46,000 bases of DNA from Chrysomallon squamiferum (lineage: Eukaryota > Mollusca > Gastropoda > Neomphalida > Peltospiridae): the NCBI GenBank assembly GCA_012295275.1, contig CM022673.1, forward strand, positions 22,339,413 to 22,385,412, in the 5' to 3' direction. The position numbers and the translations under genes are program-made. Under the pieces are notes generated by a model that was not told the DNA's origin, ran no database searches, and saw only the letters and a list, made by a program, of their open reading frames with translations. Below are positions 1 through 12,081 of the stretch, in pieces (positions within the stretch are counted from its first letter, which is position 1; every line of letters begins with the position of its first letter).

Positions 1-480
1 TCTATTGTTATGTAATATAGTGTAGTGTAGTGTATGTAGTGTAGTGTAGTGTAGTGTAATCTATTGTTATGTAATGTAGTGTAGTGTAGTGTAGTGTAGT
101 GTAATCTATTGTTATGTAATGTAGTGTAGTGTAGTGTAGTGTAGTGTAGTGTAGTGTAATCTATTGTTATGTAATGTAGTGTAGTGTAGTGTAGTGTAGT
201 GTAGTGTAGTGTAGTGTAGTGTAGTGTAGTGTAGTGTAGTGTAATCTATTGTTATGTAATGTAGTGTAGTGTAGTGTAATCTATTGTTATGTAATGTAGT
301 GTAGTGTAATCTATTGTTATGTAATGTAGTGTAGTGTAGTGTAGTGCAGTCTTTTGTAACATAATGTAGTATAGTGTAATCTATTGATATGTAGTGTAGT
401 GTAGTGTAATGCAGTCTTTTGTAACATAATGTGGTATAGTGTAGTTTAGTCTATTGTAATGCAATGTAGTGAAATGTAGT
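1..480. repeat. Composite TGTAG minisatellite
   Basis: Runs of the pentamer TGTAG (3 to over 12 copies) are separated by a repeated punctuation block TAATCTATTGTTATGTAA. The array decays after about 345 and may extend past the window edge. Confidence 0.9.
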
Positions 481-1003
481 TTAGTGAAATGTAGTCTAGT
501 ATAACAGCGTATTTTGTAGAGTTAGAAATAACTGATCTATAATGTACTGTCTGATTTGTATATATCATAATAGATTTACTGGGTACTATCAAATGTATTG
601 TTTGTTTAAGAGTATTAATTATATATAAAAGTTTATTAAAATTTGCTTGTCTTGGGAAATGATATGTGTCCATAACCAAATATTAATTATAATGATTTCA
701 TTTAATTCTATTTCTGTTTATTCATTTCCCCGTTTCATTTTCATTTCCTTTTTGTTATTAGCCTATTCGTTTCGTTTTCTTCTTTTCTTTCTCTCTTAAA
801 AGAAGAAGAAGAAGAAGAAGAAAGAAAGACATAGAGAAAAAACAACTTTTTCATCTTCTTCTTCCTCTTTTTTAACTTTTTAAAACTTGCGTGATCCGTA
901 ACTATAAACGCACTCCACCACGAAAACATGTTTGATAAATATCAAATTTTACTCAAGTCACGGAAATTCATGGATCATAGAAATGAATAACCGTCTTATC
1001 AAT

Positions 1004-1100
1004 ATCTAGCCTGAGAAAATCAACAGATATGTGTTCTGCACTGTTAAGCAGAGAATTTATTTGAAATAGCGTCAACAAGATATCTTTTCTCAGGCTAGAT
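1004..1100. repeat. 16-bp perfect inverted repeat with inner hairpin
   Basis: ATCTAGCCTGAGAAAA at 1004-1019 is exactly complementary to TTTTCTCAGGCTAGAT at 1085-1100. The 65-nt spacer contains TCTGC...GCAGA, a second short stem. Confidence 0.85.
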
Positions 1101-1211
1101 TAACAGAACGCCGTCAGACAGAATGCCAAAGCCGTGACACAATTATTCCAGGGGTTGTCTCAAAACTGAAAATAGAAACAGTGAAAAATGAATAACGGCG
1201 AGAAAATGTGT

Positions 1212-1212
<1 letters not shown>

Positions 1213-1245
<33 letters not shown>
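1213..1245. repeat. (GA)n microsatellite
   Basis: About 16 GA dinucleotides in an uninterrupted run. Confidence 0.95.
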
Positions 1246-1247
<2 letters not shown>

Positions 1248-1384
1248 AATGAACAAGGAGAGAGAAAAGCAGATAAAGACGGCGAAGAAGAAAGAATAGA
1301 TGTTTTAAAATAATAATTAGTATACATTTACAATAAATAAATAAATAAATAAATATTTCATTATTCTGATAAATTATCAAATTA

Positions 1385-1421
<37 letters not shown>

Positions 1422-1796
1422 CAAATATTGTTAATAATAATAATAATAATAATGCTCTTTGTTTTATTTATGTATTTTTATTCCAATTAATTTTCTGTTA
1501 CGATGACTTTTTCAGTAAAACCAGTTTTAACATTTTAAACGTCTGTAATTGCATAAAAAGAAGAAAAAAAAAGAGAAAGGTTTTCGGTAATTTTAATTAA
1601 TAAATTATTTATTTATCTATTTATCTTTTTAAAATAAAATATTAATAATGTCAGTTATATTTATACTATGTGTAACACTTTAATAGCTACGCTCGCCATC
1701 TTTCTTTCACCGCTGTATTTATTGCTTAGAGAACTGAGTTATTTCTTGGTTTAAGTGACAAATCACATGACATTATCAAAATACAAATAAGGAACA

Positions 1797-1843
1797 CACA
1801 CACACACACACTCACACACACACACACAACAAACACACACACA
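1797..1843. repeat. (CA)n microsatellite
   Basis: An interrupted CA-rich run directly precedes the 36-bp minisatellite. Confidence 0.9.
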
Positions 1844-1857
1844 TCTATACACATTCC

Positions 1858-2037
1858 CATATTTATGAACATGTACGTATACGTATACGTACACATATTT
1901 ATGAACATGTACATATACGTATACGTACACATATTTATGAACATGTACGTATACGTATACGTACACATATTTATGAACATGTACGTATACGTATACGTAC
2001 ACATATTTATGAACATGTACATATACGTATACATATT
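1858..2037. repeat. 36-bp tandem repeat, about five units
   Basis: Unit starts lie at 1858, 1894, 1930, 1966 and 2002. Each unit contains CATATTTATGAACATGTA followed by the palindrome TACGTATACGTATACGTA, with minor variation in units 2 and 5. The 36-bp period is divisible by three, which explains repetitive open frames on both strands. Confidence 0.95.
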
Positions 2038-2654
2038 TAGATATTTGCTGTCTTAAAATGATACAACAATTTCCTTTTGATTTTTACATTTGTTGCTTTT
2101 ATAAGTAATTAAAGTAACAACAGTAAAAATAAAAATTTATATATATAACTAAAAGGAAAAAAAAGCTTCAGCAAAACAACAACAAACAAACAGCAGAACT
2201 GAATGGCTGAATTTTAATCCTGGATATGAATTAAAATAAGAAAGATAATTCATAACTATAAAAGTATATAATGCAAATAAGCTGATATGATTTTCATGTA
2301 ATAAAATGTACCTATTATTATCTTATTAATAATAAATAAAATAACATATTCAGCATGTTGTTATGTTAGTAGAACAAATATTATTCATGAAAAGAAAACA
2401 TCTAAAATTCTAGTAATCCATTTTTGTGAATGAATGACGTCATATTCTGTGACTATCGATAGAATAACGAGTTATATTTACATTTGATTGTATAAAAATA
2501 TAAAGATTTAAATTACCATATAAATCTATAAATGTTTAAATTAAGTCAGTCTTGAAAGATGTTTCGAACATAAATCTAGCATATGTAAAAACAAAACTAT
2601 TACTACTAGTACCACCACTAATACTAGTACTACTAATACTGCTAGTGCTATTTA

Positions 2655-2683
2655 ATAACAATAACAACAATAACAACAATAAC

Positions 2684-2721
<38 letters not shown>

Positions 2722-2806
2722 GAAGAAGAAGAAGAAGAAGAAGAAGAAGAAGAAGAAGAAGAAGAAGAAAAAGAAGAAGAAGAAGAAGAAGAAGAAGAAG
2801 AAAAAA
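2655..2806. repeat. (AAC/AAT)n followed by (GAA)n
   Basis: A compound trinucleotide array changes from AAC and AAT to about 27 GAA units, an all-purine strand. Its poly-Asn, poly-Lys and poly-Phe frames are artefacts. Confidence 0.95.
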
Positions 2807-3865
2807 ACTATTCTTATTTTCATGACATTAAGACTGTAAAAATCACTTATTTAAATATTTCATTATATGTATACATACGTATGTACATACATACATACAT
2901 GGTACACACACTACGAATTCTTTAAAACTTACTATTTCGCATAACATGTAGAATTAACCAATTATTTTAAAAATTTATTTTAATGACTGATATTGAAGTT
3001 TCGCTAATATTTGCTATTATCAGCATGTAAAACACTGAATACGTTCAAACTATTCTGTTTTAATATTATCATTACTGATTTGCATAATAATAATACAGTC
3101 ACACTACTATTACTACTACTAATAATAATCAGAAGAAGAATAAGAAGAATATTATTATTATTTTTTAATAATAAATAACTAACTAAATAAATAAATAACT
3201 AGGCAAGATGAACATGCGTTTAATTAATGTTATATATTAAAAGTCACCCAGCTGACATAGGTAGCGTAGGCTCCTTCTGCTGAAATGTATGTTTCGAAAA
3301 TTGTTGAAAGAAATTGTAAGAATTAATGAAAAATGTTTTTCAGGCCGCGCAGGAAAAGTCTCTTTACCGAAATTATTTAAATATTTAAAACCTGTCTTTA
3401 ACTTCAGATAAAAAAATGAAAATCAATAACAGTAATAATGTATTATTCGTTAAAGTTCCAAATTCATACCTATGAGAATCTTTGTATGTTTACTTCTTTA
3501 TTATTACTGTTGTTGTTGCTGCTGTTGCTGTTAATTCATTATAAGTTGCAAACACACAGATGCAAAAACAAACAGATATATGCACAAAAAACATCAGTGT
3601 ATAAATAGTTATAAGATTTATTATTATTAACAAATATCTATAAAACAAGATCAGAATCTTCATCTTTTACCTATGCTTTTTTATATAACTGTAATTTGTC
3701 TGTCTTACGTTTGTTAGTCGATTTGTTAGAACGTCTGTTGTTGTTTTCTTTCTCTTTTTTGTTTTTGTTTCAAAAACAATTGCTAAATCAGAATAACAAT
3801 AAAAATAAGAACAGAAACACCAGTAACAACATCATCATCAATAACAACAAAAATAATAATAAAAG

Positions 3866-3869
<4 letters not shown>

Positions 3870-3925
<56 letters not shown>
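3870..3925. repeat. T31-A25 perfect palindrome
   Basis: Thirty-one T are followed directly by twenty-five A, which allows an uninterrupted A:T hairpin with no loop spacer. Confidence 0.9.
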
Positions 3926-3938
<13 letters not shown>

Positions 3939-4974
3939 ATTGAAAGAAAGAAAGAAAGAATCTCTCGGAAAAACTAAGAAATGATGTCATGAATATAATG
4001 CTGTAAATTAAACGTTTATTTATTTATTTATATTTTTTATTATAATATAAGTTGATACATATTTAAAAAAAAAATAAAAATTTAATTAATACTGCTTTAA
4101 ATTTATAAAAAAAAAAAAAAAAAAAATATTTTATAAATTAATTGAAATAGGTTTGCTCTGAGTAACGTATTTTAATTAAAACTGTCCTTGAATATCGTAC
4201 GATAGATTAAAATATGCCTGAAATTCTTCAGTTATTCACTCAGCAATATCCGTATCTATCTGTTGTGTTCTGTCCACTTCAGAAAAAAGCTTGCACGTAC
4301 AACACCAACAAATTTGTTCCATTGCTATGGTCACATAATTCGAATCCATGCGTTATATTCGTTTACTAATGTTTTCATATTGTTATTTATTGTTTGTATC
4401 ATGTCACGTGACAATACACATAACATAAAGACGCAGTAAACAGCATACTGTTATTTAATCTAGTAAAAACTGTAAATACAGTTTAAATTGTAATCATATA
4501 GCATGTTTCTTAATAATAAAAAACGAAACCTTATTTAGAGATTAAGGAAGGGACTGACGAATATATTTCAAGAAGGAATGTTAAAAATATAAACTATAAA
4601 GCTTGCTGAAAAGGTTAGATACATTAATTCGTTGCAAAATATTTAAACTATTATTTTTTTAAATTTTATTTTATTATTAGTATTTATTTTTTTGTTTTAA
4701 ATTTTCTCTCTCTCTTTCTTGTAAAAAAAAATATTATTTTGTAATTTAATTAAACTATATTTATTTATCTTATCGTAATAAACTTAATATTCACATAAAA
4801 ATCTGTTAGTATAATTTACAATAACATATATAATTAAGTTCTTTTCAATATCAGTTTTAGAGCTTATAACAAAAATAATTATAGACATATTAAAATAATT
4901 ATTTGATATTTCCACTGATTTGCACATTCTACTAATAACACGAATACTTAATCTTAAAAATCTTTTTATTCCAG

Positions 4975-5028
4975 ATGGCCACAAATTTTCAGTGATGTTC
5001 CAGATGTGACCACGACGTCCACAAAAAG
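4975..5028 (+). other. Candidate 54-bp internal exon of an unknown gene
   Basis: A ctttttattccag acceptor and an AAG|gtcagt donor enclose 54 bp. Only one frame is open: WPQIFSDVPDVTTTSTK, phase 2 at both ends. No partner exons were recognised. Confidence 0.25.
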
Positions 5029-5432
5029 GTCAGTGTCCACGTCCCGCGGCCTTGCATTAAACCTAGCATTAATCAGTTAACTCTTCTGACCATGCGCATT
5101 CTGTGCTCGTAAGCTAGACTTGCTTCAAATCCTCGCTAATTCGGCAATTATTTCGCTGGTTTTGTAATAATAATTTCGGGAAATAAAATGTAATTTACTA
5201 CCGTTCTCTGATAATTTAAAGCATAAAACAACGTCACTAAAATCTGGGGTCACGACTGTGCCTTAAAGGTCTAGGTCGATAATCGTAATCAGTTTATTCC
5301 TATGTCATCAAGAAAACTGCCACCTTTGGAGCACGGAATTACTGGTGGAAATTACTCAAAGAGCATGCTTTATCTCTACGAGTTATAGTCCTTGAGATGA
5401 GCATGCCTTCAAGCGCGCGTGCAGTGCGTGCA

Positions 5433-5717
5433 CTAGATACGACCCGGTTCCTGCTGCTTAAATCTTCTTAGATAACAGTAAACATGTTTCGTTTCATTCT
5501 GGCAGCACGCGAGTTTATTGACGTTCAGTGTGTAACGGATCATTTCTTTCCTGTAAAACAAACATAAACCACCACGCTTTTGATTGGTAAATGTTCCGTT
5601 ACCATGGAAACCGATTTCCCCCAAGGAGACGTTAAGAAGACGGCCGTTATTTGAAGCATGCACTTTGAAAGCGGATAATTTGCTTACGGAGAAGTGAATC
5701 TTCGGCGTACTGGTCAT
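5433..5717 (-). other. Unrecognised 94-codon open frame in a repeat-poor island
   Basis: An ATG-initiated frame (MTSTPKIHFSVSKLSAFKVH and onward, ending GRI) lies in complex, CpG-containing sequence. I recognise no domain. Its composition is unlike the surrounding microsatellite-derived frames, but no splice partners were found and the X-box lies inside it. It may be promoter DNA rather than coding. Confidence 0.2.
5598..5611. promoter_or_regulatory. RFX X-box
   Basis: GTTACCATGGAAAC matches the X-box consensus RYYNYYATRRNRAC at every position. An inverted CCAAT (ATTGG) lies 11 bp upstream at 5583-5587. Confidence 0.5.
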
Positions 5718-6090
5718 GTCTTGAGTTTTTAGATTACAGTTTCAAAGAAACAAAGAAAGCTAAGGAAATTAGTTTTATAATATCCTGTAGAATGCGGGTT
5801 CAAGACATGTTTGTAGAATGGTTTGCAGGATTATTATTAATGTTATACTTATTAATTAATTAAATTTAAAACAATAACAGCCGTAACGAAAACAGATAAA
5901 GATACAAATTTGACACACATATTTAATTATGTTTCACTTATTTTATCCTTAAAAATTTATCGAAGCTGTTAACAGTAATTTAAAGCAAATTAAAATAGAA
6001 TAAAAATCAAAAACAAAAAAACAAAAAAAAAAACAATTGATAAAATATCAGTTAATTAAAAATATATATTAATGAATTTTTGGTTTGTTT

Positions 6091-6091
<1 letters not shown>

Positions 6092-6128
<37 letters not shown>

Positions 6129-6151
6129 AATAATAATAATAATAATAATAA
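6092..6151. repeat. (CAA)n(TAA)n microsatellite
   Basis: About eleven CAA units pass directly into about nine TAA/AAT units. Confidence 0.95.
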
Positions 6152-6761
6152 TCTCGTTATGGTAGTAACAGAACTAAATATTCGTTATTGATTTATTTGA
6201 TTTATTATTTATATAGTTGTTTTTTTTTTTTTGTTTTTTTTTCATTCTCAAAAATATAAATGAATTAACAACTGCGTTAAATAACTAAATAAACACAGGA
6301 AATGAATTATTGTGAAGCTAATCAGCTTGTACTCTGGGTGTTGTTTCATCGCAGGAAAGGGTAAGATGTCTGTGCTGTTTTATAGATGGTAAAAAATTAT
6401 ATCGGAGATGTCTAATATAACATGAATAGTTTGAGACAGGTCCTATTATTTAATTTAGTTTGCGTTTTCATTATACAATATATGCATGCATGTATGTACA
6501 TTTGTATGTATGTATGTTTTGTCCAGAAAATACTGTTAATTGAATGAATATACGTATGAAGTGAGGTTAGAGAAGAGTAAATTTAAGACGTATTTTAATA
6601 TGTTTCTCACAAAGTCTCATTTTCCAACATCACTCGACTAAACGAATTTAAATGTCCAGAATCACAACACAACACGTTTGTTTTCCTTACTGGTTTCACC
6701 CGCGCATTCGTTTGCACAGCAGTCAATGCCTATGCTTCTACATATTTAATTTTTTCTTGTT

Positions 6762-6769
<8 letters not shown>

Positions 6770-6826
<57 letters not shown>
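6770..6826. repeat. (CT)n microsatellite
   Basis: About 28 uninterrupted CT dinucleotides. Confidence 0.95.
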
Positions 6827-6828
<2 letters not shown>

Positions 6829-8535
6829 GTTTATAAATGATTTTTTTGTTTGTCTTTTATTTTTTTATAATTTTTATTATTAAGAGTTGTGCAAGGAAGT
6901 AGAATTTTAAAAATAATAACTATAATAACTGAAAAAAAAAAAAAAATCTTTCCGAGCAGAATAAAAAGTAAAATGAACTGAAAATAAAAAAATAAAAAAA
7001 AACAGTGGTAAAAAAAATTCAAGAATGAAAAACACATTAAATACGAAACTATTAATCATTTTATAATGCTTTTTAACTAATGTCAGAAGAGAAAAATTCG
7101 ATATACCTCAAAGCCGAAGCGAATAACTGGGCAATTTAGGCTCTGTTACTTGAAATAAATTAATAATAAAAAGAGCACACGAGATCAAAGCGGATAACTT
7201 GCCAACTCTACCGCCCAGTGTGTTCTATTCACTGAAAACTCAGAATAGCATTACACTGCACGTTATTTTTCAAGAAAATAAACAATCGACATGAAGTTGT
7301 TCACAACCAAAGCTCTGGGCTACATATGAAAGTTTTGTTTAGTTTTCTGTTTTAAATACATTATACCATGTTACAGATTTATGTAAGAAACATCTTTTTA
7401 AATAATAATCTCTCCTCCGTCGGTCTGCCTGACCCTCTTTCAGAAAATCAAAGAACGGACAGATGGATGGTTGTACAGATATTAATTTATATTTAAATCA
7501 GAATTATACAATAAGAATCTTCAAATTCTGACAGTCTTTCAGTTTCGATATCCATTATTATTATTAACATTTGTATAAAGAGGCTTAACAGGTCTTATGC
7601 TTAAAGCTAATAAACTAACCCCAAAATACCATTTTCTTTGTCAAAACAGGTCATAATATTCTTTTTTCTTCTTAAATTTTCCTTTTAACTGATAAACTAT
7701 TACCAAAATATCATTACATTATATAAAAATATTAATAACTTTTATTTTTTTTATTTTTTTATTTGTTTATAATATTTCCAACAGAGCTTACTTCCTTAAA
7801 TAACATTAATTATTATGTAAAACGTCACTTAATTAATTATATATTATAAGATATACTCGTTATAAAAAGTACCAGTATGTAGATTGAGCTGTTTCGTGAT
7901 CTGAAATAAAACATTTTATTCAAATACAGTTAATTAAAAATTAGAGAGAGAGAGATTTAGAAAAAAAAAAACCAACACAAAAGGTGATTAATTACGAAAA
8001 GAAAATAAAGAAGTTAAAGGAAAAATAAGTTATTGTTAATAAAAACTAATTAAAAATCTAATTAAAGAAAAAGAAATCCATTTAAAATTAAATTGTAGTA
8101 GTACTAATAGTAGTAGAAATAGTAGTAATTGTGATAGTAGTAGTAATTAACGTTGTTGTGACAGCTCGATAATGTTGTAATAGTTGTTGTAGAAGAAGTA
8201 GAAGAACGGGCGATCAAATCTTAGGAAATTAATGAAAATAATAAAGAGTTAAATAAATATATTTCTTAATGCGGAAATTTCTACTATTATTACTATTATA
8301 ACTAAATAATAATAATAATAATAATAATAATGACGACGACGACATATATTAAAATGGTTACTCAATCTGAAGGATAGTGGGTAACTGTATACAATTTATG
8401 TTTTAGTTTCCTGTTATTTATCTTTTTTATTTTAATTTTATTATTATTATTTTTTTATTTTACATATTTTTCTATTTTCTATATATCTTTTTTTTCTCTT
8501 TATATTGTTCTTTTTCTTCTTCTTTTACGATTATT

Positions 8536-8566
<31 letters not shown>

Positions 8567-8977
8567 TTATTATTATTATTTTAAAAAGTTTTGCGAAAAA
8601 CATACAGAATTTGTGATTTTCTATTACACTTTATTATATTTTAGCTTGCTTGCTTTTCTTTTTCACTTTTTTTTCAATTATTTAAATTTCAACTTTTCAT
8701 TCTCTTCTTAATAAGTTTTTTAGATCCATTTACGTGCTTAATTAATTATTAATTATTTATAAAATGTTCACTTCTTTCAACAGTAACTATAAAATGAATG
8801 TTGTTAATTAAAACAATTTTAAATGACAATTACGTTTACTTTCACCATCATCAATTTCATAATCATCAATATTATTTAAAGTATGTTTTGTTTAACAGTA
8901 TGTGTAAAAGTTTCAGTTTCTCTGATTACAATTCTTAATTATTTCTAATATTACTACGAACAAGTACTCCATCTTAC

Positions 8978-8980
<3 letters not shown>

Positions 8981-9009
<29 letters not shown>
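8981..9009. repeat. Poly(A) run
   Basis: Twenty-nine A in a row. No adjacent retroelement was recognised. Confidence 0.9.
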
Positions 9010-9011
<2 letters not shown>

Positions 9012-9086
9012 ACAGGGGCTGAATGTGTATTGGGAAAGATTTGATTTTTATATTTTTCTAGTTTCTCTCTCTCATCGTGTTAACTT

Positions 9087-9191
<105 letters not shown>

Positions 9192-9592
9192 GTGTTAAAC
9201 AGCTATTATTTATTTTCTTTGTCCTTACTTTTCCTGTTTCGTTTTTATTACTTTGTTCCTTTATTTTTTTTGTTCCATTCTTTATTTGTAACATCTTTCT
9301 TCGTTATTCTTCGTTTCATTCTTCTTTTCTTTTTTCTTTTTATCTTTCATTGTTCTTAGCTTCTCATAATTTATTTTTCTATTTTTTTCTACACAGAACT
9401 CGTTTCGTTTCATTCCTTTCTCTTTTATTTTTATTCCTTCTTTACTGATCGTTTAAAAATAAGTTTTTTAGTCTAAATAACATTTATTTTCTTTACTATT
9501 CTTTCTTTTCTACCTTACTTGTTTCATTCTTTCTTTCATTGTTTTTTTCTTTCCTTCTTTCCTTTTATTCATTCCCTCTTCAGATTTATATA

Positions 9593-9655
9593 TATGTGTG
9601 TGTGTGTGTGTGCGTGTGTATGCGAGTGTGTGTATGTGTGTGTGTGTCTGTGTTT
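9593..9655. repeat. (TG)n microsatellite
   Basis: An interrupted TG run. A short CA run follows at about 9698-9715. Confidence 0.9.
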
Positions 9656-10567
9656 TGTATTATATTGCATGTTTGTCTAAGGACACCCCAGTACAAATAC
9701 ACACACACACACACATAAATAATCATTATTTTTTTTTAATTCTTGTTTTTTTTTCATTTTTTTTTTTGATTCCTTATCATTTTTCATTCTTATAGTATTA
9801 TTACTTTTCTTATTTTTTTTCGCTTTTTGTCTCCCCCCACCCTCATTTTCCTATTATCTAAAGCGGAGCGGACATGAAAACAACCGTTCACTCTGCACAG
9901 AGGACAGAGATAAATATTTGCGTTTTTTTTCGCACAGATGTATAAACATATATTGATATTTTATCTCACCGGACCGACAAACCGCAGGCCCGAACCACGT
10001 GAGTTTCGTAAATGAAACATATTATATTGTTTGGTTTCGAGTTTACTTCTTTCTGTAGTGCAGTTCAGATTACCAGGACAAATACAGTTTTCTTTGCTAA
10101 AGATGTTTTTTAAGTGTGCGACTCGCCCCTTAGAAAAGTAAAAAATCTGGGTGAATTAATTCGTAAAAATCGTAAGTTAATAAAGTTAACACAGGTTTTA
10201 TATTTTAAGAGTCAAAGTATTTATTTACATGTTGTTGTTTTTTTGTTTGTTTGTTTTTATATCTATAATTTAATATTTTATTTATTTACTTACTTCCTGA
10301 TTTCTTTATTTAATTCTCTGCATGCAACAAGATAAAGTAATAACATTTTATGATTTTTTTTTTAACCGATTTATTAATATTCTGGATTTATTATTATTTT
10401 TATTTATATATTTTTTATTTATTTTATATATATATATATTTTTTTTAATTTAATTTTAGTTAGTTAGTTATCTTTGCTATTGTTGTTGATTTTTATTATA
10501 AGCCATGTTTGTTTTTAAAACTGTCAGGTCACAAATAATATTTTAATAATTTTAAGTCAATTCCCAA

Positions 10568-10569
10568 TG

Positions 10570-10625
<56 letters not shown>
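10568..10625. repeat. (AAT)n microsatellite
   Basis: About 18 AAT units in an AT-rich setting. Confidence 0.9.
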
Positions 10626-10627
<2 letters not shown>

Positions 10628-12047
10628 CAATTATAATAATAATAAAATAAAGAGATGATGATTTAGACATTAAATTTTAAAAACTTGCTGATTGCCTCAA
10701 ACCATTATCAATCATTGTGTCACACACCTGTTAAACTAAGATTAAAACACTGAATTTATTAGTACTTATAAACTGCTTTAAACTTTAGTTACTGCCCATT
10801 CGGAAAACTGAATCTGAATATATTGTTATACATCTGTACATATATCATATTCAGATACAGCCACGTACACATGAATGAACCAATAAGCTGATTGCATGGA
10901 TATGCATTTGGTGTAAAACGTCTAGGAAGTTAGTTGAACAACTAAAGTGAAAATAAATTAATAAATTAAAGCGAATCACTACATACTATTCCTATCTCGA
11001 CAAGTGTAAACTATAAACGGAAACGGTTTGCTTTTCACAGGAAATAAAATATATTTGTAACGAGCATTTTCTCTTGATGCCCACACAGAGAAATATACAT
11101 ATAGGGGGAATAATGATCTACTTAGAAAATCAACCGAAGCATCAGATACCGAGGTTAAGCTGTAAGGGATCTTTTTATAAACTAGAAACACAAACCAATC
11201 TCTGAACATTGTCGAGGATTGATCCTGCGTTCACACAACACAGATAAAGAGTATAACGGTAACTCTATACTGACTGTATATACCTAGGGCGGTTTTCAAA
11301 AGATTTTCTTATTTTTTTACACAAACTATTTATTTTATTTTATTTTATTTCTTTATTGATTTTCGTTGTTGTTGTTGTTTTCTCTTTTGACAACAGATTA
11401 AAAAAAAAACACAAAAGAAAACAGAAGAAAAAAACATACAATTATACAATATTTAATGTATCTACGCCTGAAACAAAGGAGTGTGGGACTAGAAAGTGTA
11501 ATAGGTGTGACGAAAAAACTAATACAGCGGTTAGTGTTAATACAATATTTATAAAAAAACCAACACACACAAAACCTGCATGTACAACAGATAACATATT
11601 AATGTATTTACATGTTTGATTATCACAATTTACATAATACTAATAAAATACATTTGCGTGACAAAGTCATGCAATCTAATCGAGAATTTGTATGATCAAC
11701 GGTGTAAAATTATCTCCATTTAAAAGTCAATAAAGAAAATGTCTATATTTCTATTCCTACTAACATTAATTTATTCAAAACGATAAACATCATTTGAAAC
11801 TTTGCTGCTATTATTATTCCAAAGAGAAATTACTTCAAACTATGATGTATGCGATTCATATTTCCTTTGTTATAACAAAGTTTAAACTTGTAAAGTTACT
11901 TATAAACTGGACTGTAAATATCCTGTCAAAACGGACTTGCCGTTTGTAAATATCGTTTCCCAACACTGTGGTATTCGGCTTTCAAAATAAAACCTTTTCA
12001 AATTTGTATTATATATTACGATATTTCTAAAGTAACCAAAGTAACCA

Positions 12048-12081
<34 letters not shown>

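Larger units (their letters stand above)
481..4974. other. Repeat-rich stretch without recognised gene
   Basis: The region holds microsatellites and AT-rich DNA. Notable items are an inverted repeat at 1004-1100, a 36-bp tandem repeat at 1858-2037, a perfect CRE at 2435-2442 and a T31A25 block at 3870-3925. Open frames here are mostly translations of repeats. Confidence 0.7.

Noticed and set aside
1726-2056. Three repetitive open frames on both strands
   Set aside because: They arise from a 36-bp tandem repeat whose period is divisible by three.
2536-2839. Poly-Phe, poly-Leu and poly-Asn/Lys open frames
   Set aside because: They are direct translations of AAT and GAA microsatellites on both strands.
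6350-6365. Six-base microexon-like block between cgcag and gtaaga
   Set aside because: Splice-like dinucleotides this close occur by chance; there is no coding context.
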